Shown here: piece after piece, positions 28,065-35,260 of the stretch
How the letters are laid out: every line of letters begins with the position of its first letter
How positions within the stretch are numbered: the first letter of the stretch is position 1
NCBI GenBank assembly: GCA_026984135.1
Contig: JALSSR010000236.1
Span: 1-35,260 of the forward strand
Origin: Bacteroidales bacterium
GTDB taxonomy: Bacteria > Bacteroidota > Bacteroidia > Bacteroidales > JAADJA01
Direction of reading: 5' to 3'
Length of the DNA: 35,260 nt
Program-made: the position numbers and the translations under genes
The notes under the pieces: model-generated
The model's database searches: none
Told to the model about the DNA's origin: nothing
What the model saw: the letters and a program-made list of their open reading frames with translations, nothing else

Positions 28065-28100
28065 AAAAAAGGATAAAGCTATTTTGCCCTATCCTTTTTT
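28065..28100 (-). terminator. Rho-independent terminator downstream of rplQ
   Basis: AAAAAAGGATA...TATCCTTTTTT stem-loop followed by TG-rich/T tract on - strand. Confidence 0.85.
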
Positions 28101-28120
28101 ATAGAAAAATAGCTAATATA

Positions 28121-28804
28121 TTAATTGTTATCTTTCTTTTCGTTATCTTTATTATCAGAAGATTCCTCTTCCTTTTCAACTTCAGCCTTAGGTTCCTCTG
28201 CAGGTGCTTCAGCCTTGGGTTCCTCAGCCTTCGGCTCCTCTTTTTCAGGAACTTCCGTTTTTGTCACCTCAGCTTTAGTTGCTTCATCAGTAGCTTCAGC
28301 TTTAGCATCATCAACCTTTTCGGCAACGGTCTCAACAGTTTCTTCAGCTACGCTCTTTATTGCCTCCGTTGTTTCAGACTTCCTAGCACCACCTCTTCTT
28401 CTCCTTCTGGATGTTTTCTTAGTCTCTTTGGTACCAAGCAGATTCTCATTGAAGTCCACCAGTTCCATCATACACATCTCTGCATTATCACCAAGGCGGT
28501 TACCAATTTTGATAATACGCGTATATCCACCCGGGCGGTCGGCAACTTTTAAAGAAACTTCTCTAAAGAGTTCTGTAACCGCTTCCTTACTTTTCAAATA
28601 ACTAAAAACTATCCTTCTTGAATGCGTAGTATCGGTCTTTGATTTGGTAATCAAAGGTTCAACATAGCCTCTCAGGGCTTTAGCCTTAGCAAGAGTTGTG
28701 TGAATTCTTTTATGCAATATCAGCGAAGTAGCCATATTGGCCATCATTGCTTTCCTGTGTGCACTTGTTCTCGATAAATGATTAATTTTCTTCCTGTGTC
28801 TCAT
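28121..28804 (-). CDS. rplQ: 50S ribosomal protein L17 with long Lys/Glu/Ala-rich C-terminal extension
   Basis: [56 protein letters not shown]; tail [23 protein letters not shown]. Confidence 0.97.
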   Translation of the reverse strand: MRHRKKINHLSRTSAHRKAMMANMATSLILHKRIHTTLAKAKALRGYVEPLITKSKTDTTHSRRIVFSYLKSKEAVTELFREVSLKVADRPGGYTRIIKIGNRLGDNAEMCMMELVDFNENLLGTKETKKTSRRRRRGGARKSETTEAIKSVAEETVETVAEKVDDAKAEATDEATKAEVTKTEVPEKEEPKAEEPKAEAPAEEPKAEVEKEEESSDNKDNEKKDNN

Positions 28805-28809
28805 CTCGA

Positions 28810-29802
28810 TTATTCCTTATCTAATTTATACTTTGATATATTCATTCCAAATTCAAGACCTTTTAACTTCACTAAATCTTCCAGTTCGGTCAGGGATTTT
28901 TTACCAAAGTTTCTGAATTTCAACAAATCATTTTTATTAAACTGTACCAGTTCGCCAAGTGTTTCCACGTCAGCGGCTTTTAAACAATTCAATGCCCTGA
29001 CGGAGAGGTCAAGATCAACGAGTTTTGTTTTCAGCAATTGTCTGGTATGTAATGAGCTTTCGTCAAACTCTTCAGTAACCGTTTTATCTTCCGTATCCAG
29101 TGTAATACGTTCATCCGAGAAAAGCATAAAGTGATGTATGAGTATCTTTGCAGCCTCTTTCAATGCTTCTTTAGGATGAATAGAACCATCGGTATTGATT
29201 TCAAAAACCAGCTTTTCATAGTCGGTTTTCTGCTCAACCCTGTAATTTTCGGTATGATATTTCACATTTTTAATAGGGGTATGGATTGAGTCCATAGCAA
29301 TTGTCCCAATGGGAGCATTAATACTTTTATTTTCTTCAGCCGGCACATATCCCCTACCCTTTTCGATTGTAAGTTCCATGGAGAGTTTAACACTCGGCTC
29401 CATATGACATATAATCTGTTCCGGATTCAGAACCTGAAAAACCGACAGAAACTTATTAATATCACCGGCTTTAAACTCATCCTGATCACCAATAACTATC
29501 TGTACTTTCTCGGAATTTTCTTCTTCAATCTGTCTTTTAAATCTGATTTTCTTCAAATTCAAAATAATTTCAGTAACATCCTCAACAATACCTTTAATGG
29601 TTGAGAACTCCTGCTCCACGCCTTCGATTTTCACAGAAGTGATTGCATAACCTTCAAGTGAGGATAAAAGAATTCGTCTTAGTGCATTACCAATAGTAAT
29701 ACCGAATCCAGGTTCGAGCGGACGAAATTCAAAGGTACCTTTGAAATCATCGGCATCGATCATTATAACTTTATCTGGTTTTTGAAATGCTAATATTGAC
29801 AT
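28810..29802 (-). CDS. rpoA: RNA polymerase subunit alpha
   Basis: [37 protein letters not shown]; alpha-[37 protein letters not shown]. Confidence 0.98.
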   Translation of the reverse strand: MSILAFQKPDKVIMIDADDFKGTFEFRPLEPGFGITIGNALRRILLSSLEGYAITSVKIEGVEQEFSTIKGIVEDVTEIILNLKKIRFKRQIEEENSEKVQIVIGDQDEFKAGDINKFLSVFQVLNPEQIICHMEPSVKLSMELTIEKGRGYVPAEENKSINAPIGTIAMDSIHTPIKNVKYHTENYRVEQKTDYEKLVFEINTDGSIHPKEALKEAAKILIHHFMLFSDERITLDTEDKTVTEEFDESSLHTRQLLKTKLVDLDLSVRALNCLKAADVETLGELVQFNKNDLLKFRNFGKKSLTELEDLVKLKGLEFGMNISKYKLDKE

Positions 29803-29847
29803 ACTCAGCTTTTTTAATTATTGATTATCTACCGGTTAGGCTAATTA

Positions 29848-30453
29848 CTATTTAGAATACAATTCAACAATAAGCTGCTCCTTGATATTTTCAGGGATTT
29901 CAGCTCTTTCGGGATAATTTAAAAATTTACCCGCCAACAGATTTTCATCCCACTCAAGCCAAGAAAATGCATTTGATCTTGAAGCGAGCGAATCAGTAAT
30001 AGCCTCAAGCGACTTTGATTTCTCCCTGACACTAATAATATCACCCGGTTTGATGGAATAAGAAGGAATATTTACTATTTCTCCATTAACCAAAATGTGC
30101 CTGTGGCCAACCAACTGACGAGCGGCAGGGCGTGAAGGAGCAATTCCGAGACGAAAAACAACATTATCAAGTCGTGCCTCAATAAGTTGTAAAAGAATTT
30201 CACCGGTAATACCCTTCTTGCGCGAAGCCCTCTTAAAAATGTTCTTAAACTGACGTTCAAGAATACCGTAAGTATATTTAGCTTTCTGTTTCTCCATCAA
30301 CTGGACACCATATTCCGACTGTTTCCTTCTTCTTCTGGAGTTTCCATGCTGTCCCGGAGGATAGTTTTTCTTTTCAAAAGCTTTATCAGGGCCAAAAATA
30401 GGTTCTCTGAATTTCCTGGCTATTTTCGTTTTCGGACCAATATATCTTGCCAT
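29848..30453 (-). CDS. rpsD: 30S ribosomal protein S4
   Basis: [21 protein letters not shown]...LRLGIA-type S4 domain ([32 protein letters not shown]). Confidence 0.98.
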   Translation of the reverse strand: MARYIGPKTKIARKFREPIFGPDKAFEKKNYPPGQHGNSRRRRKQSEYGVQLMEKQKAKYTYGILERQFKNIFKRASRKKGITGEILLQLIEARLDNVVFRLGIAPSRPAARQLVGHRHILVNGEIVNIPSYSIKPGDIISVREKSKSLEAITDSLASRSNAFSWLEWDENLLAGKFLNYPERAEIPENIKEQLIVELYSK

Positions 30454-30513
30454 TTTATATCTGTTTTCTATTGTTAATTCATTATTTAATCAAATCCACA
30501 TTCCCATTCAAAT

Positions 30514-30903
30514 TTAGACTCTTCTTCTTTTAGGAGGTCTGCACCCATTATGGGGAAGTGGAGTAACATCTTTTATTTCAATAACTTCAATACCTGAAGA
30601 GTGAAGTGTTCTGATCGCAGATTCTCTTCCGGAACCCGGACCTTTAACTAAAACTTTTACTTTTCTCAATCCAAGGTCGTAAGCAACCTTAGCTGCATCT
30701 GAAGCTGCCAGCTGAGCTGCGTAAGGAGTATTTTTCTTTGAACCCCTGAATCCCATCTTGCCTGCTGATCCCCAAGAGATCACCTGACCTGAATTATTCG
30801 TCAGAGTAATAATAATATTGTTGAAAGAAGCGCTGATATAAGCTCTTCCGTATGTTTCAACGTTTACTACTCTCTTTTTTGTACTTCTGGTTTTCTTAGC
30901 CAT
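30514..30903 (-). CDS. rpsK: 30S ribosomal protein S11
   Basis: [43 protein letters not shown]...[11 protein letters not shown]. Confidence 0.98.
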   Translation of the reverse strand: MAKKTRSTKKRVVNVETYGRAYISASFNNIIITLTNNSGQVISWGSAGKMGFRGSKKNTPYAAQLAASDAAKVAYDLGLRKVKVLVKGPGSGRESAIRTLHSSGIEVIEIKDVTPLPHNGCRPPKRRRV

Positions 30904-30948
30904 AATATTTATTTACCGTCGTAATTAATTTTCCAACTTAATTATATA

Positions 30949-31329
30949 TTAACCCTTAGGAGCTTTCTTTTTATTAGCAATTGTCTTCTTGCGTCCTTTT
31001 CTTGTCCTGGCATTGTTCTTGGTATGCTGACCACGTAACGGAAGACCGATACGATGCCTGATACCCCTGTAGGTTCCAATGTCCATCAATCGCTTAATAT
31101 TCATTTGGACTTCAGAACGCAATTCACCTTCAACCTTAAAATTATTACTGATGACATTACGAATTGCCGTTTGCTCTTCGTCGTTCCAGTCCTGAACTTT
31201 TTTTGCACCGTCAACACCAACTTCCTTCAGGATTTTACGTGCTGTTGACCTTCCTATACCATAGATATAAGTTAAAGCAACCTCACCTGCTTTATTCTTC
31301 GGTATATCAATTCCTGCTATACGAGCCAT
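30949..31329 (-). CDS. rpsM: 30S ribosomal protein S13
   Basis: [34 protein letters not shown]...[28 protein letters not shown]. Confidence 0.98.
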   Translation of the reverse strand: MARIAGIDIPKNKAGEVALTYIYGIGRSTARKILKEVGVDGAKKVQDWNDEEQTAIRNVISNNFKVEGELRSEVQMNIKRLMDIGTYRGIRHRIGLPLRGQHTKNNARTRKGRKKTIANKKKAPKG

Positions 31330-31383
31330 ATAAACTATTTATTTTTTATTATTGTTCAAAATTAAAATTTCAAATCAAATATT

Positions 31384-31500
31384 CTATCCTTGTCTCTGTT
31401 TGTACTTAGGATTTTTCTTATTGATTACATATAAACGTCCCTTTCTGCGAACGATTTTGCAATCCGGTGTTCTCTTCTTTACAGATGCCCTGACTTTCAT
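31384..31500 (-). CDS. rpmJ: 50S ribosomal protein L36 (zinc-ligand-depleted form)
   Basis: - strand translation [38 protein letters not shown]; 38 aa, below the ORF-track cutoff. Confidence 0.97.
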   Translation of the reverse strand: MKVRASVKKRTPDCKIVRRKGRLYVINKKNPKYKQRQG

Positions 31501-31513
31501 TGTTTTCTACTTT

Positions 31514-31732
31514 TTATTTGTACCTAAATGTTATACGTCCTTTTGATAAATCATATGGCGACATCTCCAGTTTCACTCTGTCGCCCGGCAAAATTTTAAT
31601 ATAGTGCATCCTCATCTTTCCCGAAATATGAGCTGTAATAACATGTCCATTTTCCAGTTCCACACGAAACATAGCGTTACCCAACGATTCAATAACCGTT
31701 CCGTCTTGTTCTATTGATGCCTGTTTTGCCAT
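31514..31732 (-). CDS. infA: Translation initiation factor IF-1
   Basis: [72 protein letters not shown]. Confidence 0.98.
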   Translation of the reverse strand: MAKQASIEQDGTVIESLGNAMFRVELENGHVITAHISGKMRMHYIKILPGDRVKLEMSPYDLSKGRITFRYK

Positions 31733-31744
31733 AATCTTTTAAAA

Positions 31745-32521
31745 CTATTTATTATTCAATACTTCTTCAATATAATCAAATGTTGATAAAATCTCCGCTT
31801 TTCCCTTTCTAACAACCACATCGTGCTCATAATGCGCCGAAGGTTGTCTGTCGGCAGTTCGTATTGTCCATCCGTCTTTTTCCTGGACAACTCTTTTCGT
31901 ACCGAGGTTGATCATCGGCTCTATTGCTATCACCAGATTTTCTTTCAACTTAGTACCTCTGCCCCTCTTCCCGAAATTCGGAACTTCCGGTTTTTCATGA
32001 AGATTCCTTCCCAATCCATGCCCCACAAGGTCTCTGACAACCGAATATCCGAAACTTTCAACATAACTCTGGATCGCATAACCTATATCTCCAATTCTTT
32101 TCCCGGCAACGGCACTTTCAATTCCAAGATAAAGCGACTCTTTAGTCCTCTTCATCAACATCAACACCTCCTCCTTCACTTCTCCAACGGCAAAGGTGTA
32201 TGCCGAATCGCCGTAAAACCCGTTTTTAATGGTTCCGCAATCAACCGAAACGATATCGCCATCCTTCAATTCCCTTTCCGAAGGAAAACCGTGAACAACA
32301 TTTTCATTCACCGAGATACATAAAGTAAACGGAAATCCGTTATAACCTTTAAAACCCGGTACGGCACCATTGTCTCTTATGAACTCCTCAGCAACCTGAT
32401 CAAGCTTAATGGTTTTTACACCCGGCTCAATAAGTTTTGCAACTTCAGCGAGAGTTTTTCCAACAAGTAAAGAACTTTCTCTTAATAATTCTATTTCTTC
32501 TTCAGTCTTATAATATATCAT
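31745..32521 (-). CDS. map: Methionine aminopeptidase type I
   Basis: ISVNENVVHGFPSERELKDGDIVSVDCGTIKNGFYGDSAYTF, VGHGLGRNLHEKPEVPNFG, AIEPMIN. Confidence 0.97.
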   Translation of the reverse strand: MIYYKTEEEIELLRESSLLVGKTLAEVAKLIEPGVKTIKLDQVAEEFIRDNGAVPGFKGYNGFPFTLCISVNENVVHGFPSERELKDGDIVSVDCGTIKNGFYGDSAYTFAVGEVKEEVLMLMKRTKESLYLGIESAVAGKRIGDIGYAIQSYVESFGYSVVRDLVGHGLGRNLHEKPEVPNFGKRGRGTKLKENLVIAIEPMINLGTKRVVQEKDGWTIRTADRQPSAHYEHDVVVRKGKAEILSTFDYIEEVLNNK

Positions 32522-32547
32522 TTTCGCCTCCGCGAATCAAAATTTTC

Positions 32548-33918
32548 TTAGCCGGTCATACTAAAAGATGACCTTCCCTTTATTCTACCGGATTTTGTTA
32601 ATCCGTCGTAATGTCTCATCAGCAAGTGACTTTCAATCTGTTGTAACGTATCCAAAATAACACCAACTAAAATCAATAAAGATGTACCTCCGTAAAACCT
32701 TGCAAATTGTGAACTTACACCAACCAACCTGACAAGAGCAGGCATAATGGCTACAAATCCAAGAAATATGGAACCCGGCAATGTAATTCTTGACATCACA
32801 TTATCAATGAAATCAGCCGTTTTTCTTCCGGGTTTAACACCGGGGATAAAGCCTCCGTTCTTCTTCATATCATCAGCCATTTGATTAGGATTAACCGTAA
32901 TGGCAGTATAAAAATATGTAAAGAGAATGATCATTATAAAGAATGTGAAGTTGTACCAGAATCCGTTAATATTGGAAAATGCAGCAGCAAATCCGCTCAA
33001 CGATTCCGAATCCGTAAAACCAACAAGTGTGATTGGCAGAAACATAATTGCCTGAGCAAAGATAATAGGCATAACTCCTGCAGCATTAACCTTTAGCGGA
33101 ATATATTGACGCACACCACCATATTGTTTGTTTCCTACAATACGCTTCGCATACTGAACAGGTATTCTTCTTGTACCCTGAACCAACAGGATCGTAACAA
33201 GAATCACAAATATCAGAACAACTATTTCAATAACAAAGTAAACAAGGCCTCCGCCTCCTTTCTGTTCCATTCTGGCAGCAAATTCTCCAATCAGTGCAAA
33301 AGGCAATCTTGCGATAATACCGATCATAATGATGAGGGAAATACCATTACCAATACCTTTTTCCGTAATTCTCTCACCCAGCCACATAATAAACATTGAG
33401 CCGGCAGTAAGAATCATAATTGATGAAATACCGAAGAATGAGAACACGGTATGTGTCGTCATATTGGGGTCGAAAGGATAAATACCTTCCGGGGGCAACT
33501 GCCTTACCAAGTTGGCAATATAAGCAGGTGATTGGAAAATAAGAATAATAACAGTCAGATAACGAGTTATTTGACTAATTTTTCTTCTTCCGCTTTCACC
33601 TTCTTTCTGCAATTTCTGGAAATAGGGGATAGCCATACCGAGCAACTGCACTACAATGGATGCAGAGATGTAAGGCATAATACCGAGAGCAAAAATACTC
33701 GCATTGGAGAAAGCCCCACCGGAGAACATGTTAAGAAGTCCGAGTAATCCGGAGCTACCCTGATTTTGCAGGTTGGCAAGTTGATGCGGATCCACACCGG
33801 GTAAAACAATATAAGCACCTAATCTATATATAAGAATGATACCAAGGGTAAAGAGAATCCGGTTTCGCAGATCCTCGATCTTATATATATTTCTTATGGT
33901 TTCTATTAATTTCTTCAT
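32548..33918 (-). CDS. secY: Preprotein translocase subunit SecY
   Basis: FTLGIILIYRLGAYIVLPGVDP, FALGIMPYISASIVVQLL, GERITEKGIGNGISLIIMIGI. Confidence 0.98.
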   Translation of the reverse strand: MKKLIETIRNIYKIEDLRNRILFTLGIILIYRLGAYIVLPGVDPHQLANLQNQGSSGLLGLLNMFSGGAFSNASIFALGIMPYISASIVVQLLGMAIPYFQKLQKEGESGRRKISQITRYLTVIILIFQSPAYIANLVRQLPPEGIYPFDPNMTTHTVFSFFGISSIMILTAGSMFIMWLGERITEKGIGNGISLIIMIGIIARLPFALIGEFAARMEQKGGGGLVYFVIEIVVLIFVILVTILLVQGTRRIPVQYAKRIVGNKQYGGVRQYIPLKVNAAGVMPIIFAQAIMFLPITLVGFTDSESLSGFAAAFSNINGFWYNFTFFIMIILFTYFYTAITVNPNQMADDMKKNGGFIPGVKPGRKTADFIDNVMSRITLPGSIFLGFVAIMPALVRLVGVSSQFARFYGGTSLLILVGVILDTLQQIESHLLMRHYDGLTKSGRIKGRSSFSMTG

Positions 33919-33923
33919 TAAAA

Positions 33924-34370
33924 TTACATTTTTGTTGCAGTACCACCTTGAGATTCAATAGCTTTTACGGCAGAAGCCGAAAAAGCGTGAGCTTTAACTT
34001 CCAGTTTAACAGTCAATTCGCCCCTGCCAAGAATTTTCACAAGATCCTTTTTATTTGCAAGACCGTTATTGATAAGAGTATCAACATCAATAGAAGTAAG
34101 CTTATTTTCATCTGCAAGTTTCTGCAAAGTGTCAATATTTATGCCACGGAATTCTTTTCTGTTAATATTTTTAAACCCGAATTTCGGAACTCTGCGGAAC
34201 AATGGCATTTGGCCACCTTCAAAACCCTTTTTCTTGCTATATCCTGATCTCGACTTAGCCCCTTTATGGCCTCTTGTTGAGGTTCCACCTGCTCCGGAGC
34301 CTTGTCCTCTGGCTATTCTCTTACGATTTCTCGTTGAGCCCTCTGCCGGTTTAAGATTACTTAAATCCAT
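33924..34370 (-). CDS. rplO: 50S ribosomal protein L15
   Basis: MDLSNLKPAEGSTRNRKRIARGQGSGAGGTSTRGHKGAKSRSG. Confidence 0.98.
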   Translation of the reverse strand: MDLSNLKPAEGSTRNRKRIARGQGSGAGGTSTRGHKGAKSRSGYSKKKGFEGGQMPLFRRVPKFGFKNINRKEFRGINIDTLQKLADENKLTSIDVDTLINNGLANKKDLVKILGRGELTVKLEVKAHAFSASAVKAIESQGGTATKM

Positions 34371-34391
34371 CTCTTAAAAATTTATATATTC

Positions 34392-34574
34392 TTATTTAAC
34401 TTCTTCAATTATCAATAAATGTTTCACTTTATCAATCATACCCAAGACCTGAGGAGAAGCAACAACTTCCCTTTCCTGATTCAGTCTTTTCAGACCCAGA
34501 GCATCAAGTGTTCTCTTTTGGCGAACAGGGCGACCTATTCTACTCTTTACCTGTTTTATTTTTAATTTTTTCAT
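34392..34574 (-). CDS. rpmD: 50S ribosomal protein L30
   Basis: KLKIKQVKSRIGRPVRQKRTLDALGLKRLNQEREV. Confidence 0.96.
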   Translation of the reverse strand: MKKLKIKQVKSRIGRPVRQKRTLDALGLKRLNQEREVVASPQVLGMIDKVKHLLIIEEVK

Positions 34575-34588
34575 TTGTCTCAGGAATT

Positions 34589-35107
34589 TTATCCATTAAA
34601 AACTTTATTCAAATCAATACCTCTAAGTTGAGCGACCGTATATGGGTCTCTCAGTTGTATCAGCGCATTAATTGTTGCTTTAACAACACTGTGGGGGTTT
34701 GATGAACCTTTAGATTTTGCAAGAACATCTTTAACACCAACACTCTCCAAAACAGCACGCATAGCACCACCGGCAATAACACCGGTACCGGGAGCGGCCG
34801 GCTTAAGAAAGACCTTTGCACCACTATACTTACCTTCCTGCTCGTGAGGCAGAGTACCGTGAAGAATCGGAACTTTGATGAGATTTTTCTTTGCATCGTC
34901 AATACCTTTGGCAATTGCCGAAGTAACTTCCTGGGCCTTACCCAATCCGAAACCAACAACGCCCTGTTCATTTCCAACTACCACGACGGCTGAAAAACTA
35001 AATGTACGTCCACCCTTTGTAACTTTTGTTACTCTCTGAATGCTAACAAGCCTGTCAATAAAATCGATATCGCTTGATTTAACTCTTTTTATGTTTACGT
35101 TAGGCAT
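34589..35107 (-). CDS. rpsE: 30S ribosomal protein S5
   Basis: [51 protein letters not shown]. Confidence 0.98.
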   Translation of the reverse strand: MPNVNIKRVKSSDIDFIDRLVSIQRVTKVTKGGRTFSFSAVVVVGNEQGVVGFGLGKAQEVTSAIAKGIDDAKKNLIKVPILHGTLPHEQEGKYSGAKVFLKPAAPGTGVIAGGAMRAVLESVGVKDVLAKSKGSSNPHSVVKATINALIQLRDPYTVAQLRGIDLNKVFNG

Positions 35108-35113
35108 AATAAA

Positions 35114-35260
35114 TTAAAATTTAAGTCCTGCTTCTCTGGCTGCTTCAGCTAAGGCTTTCACTCTGCCATGATACAAATAACCGTTTCTGTCGAAAATTAC
35201 ACTCTTTATTCCTGCTTCTTTGGCTTTCTCGGCAATCTCTTTACCGACAGCTTTAGAGCT
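35114..35260 (-). CDS. rplR: 50S ribosomal protein L18, C-terminal part (truncated by window end)
   Basis: - strand reads [48 protein letters not shown]. Confidence 0.95.
   Translation of the reverse strand, partial: SSKAVGKEIAEKAKEAGIKSVIFDRNGYLYHGRVKALAEAAREAGLKF

Overview
Bacteroidetes-type chromosomal window, mostly core genes. On the + strand it holds the 3' end of a probable xanthine dehydrogenase-type molybdenum subunit, a Fur/Zur regulator with a Zn/Mn ABC transporter (znuA-znuC-znuB), a PorP/SprF-family protein, rplS, a DgkA-like protein, glgB, a VTT-like membrane protein, a CDF transporter, an HD-domain protein, a multi-PAS histidine kinase and a TolC-family protein. On the - strand it holds an outer-membrane barrel protein, a long-form aromatic amino acid hydroxylase, tRNA-Arg(ACG), a pbpC / small OMP / alpha-2-macroglobulin cluster, eno, and the distal S10/spc/alpha ribosomal cluster (rplR-rpsE-rpmD-rplO-secY-map-infA-rpmJ-rpsM-rpsK-rpsD-rpoA-rplQ). 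The standout is the protein-free interval at about 13,050-13,605. On the - strand it has a Bacteroidetes-type promoter (TTG-N21-TAnnTTTG), then about 550 nt dense with perfect helices. These include at least seven hairpins capped by GNRA or UNCG tetraloops, a 9-bp/7-bp crossing (pseudoknot) pair, and a 15-bp terminal hairpin. I interpret it as a large structured noncoding RNA that I do not recognise. Secondary observations are a 19-bp dyad operator over the zur promoter, a 10 x 8-bp tandem repeat inside the znu operon, a bistable hairpin between znuC and znuB, and a zinc-ligand-less L36 missing from the ORF track.
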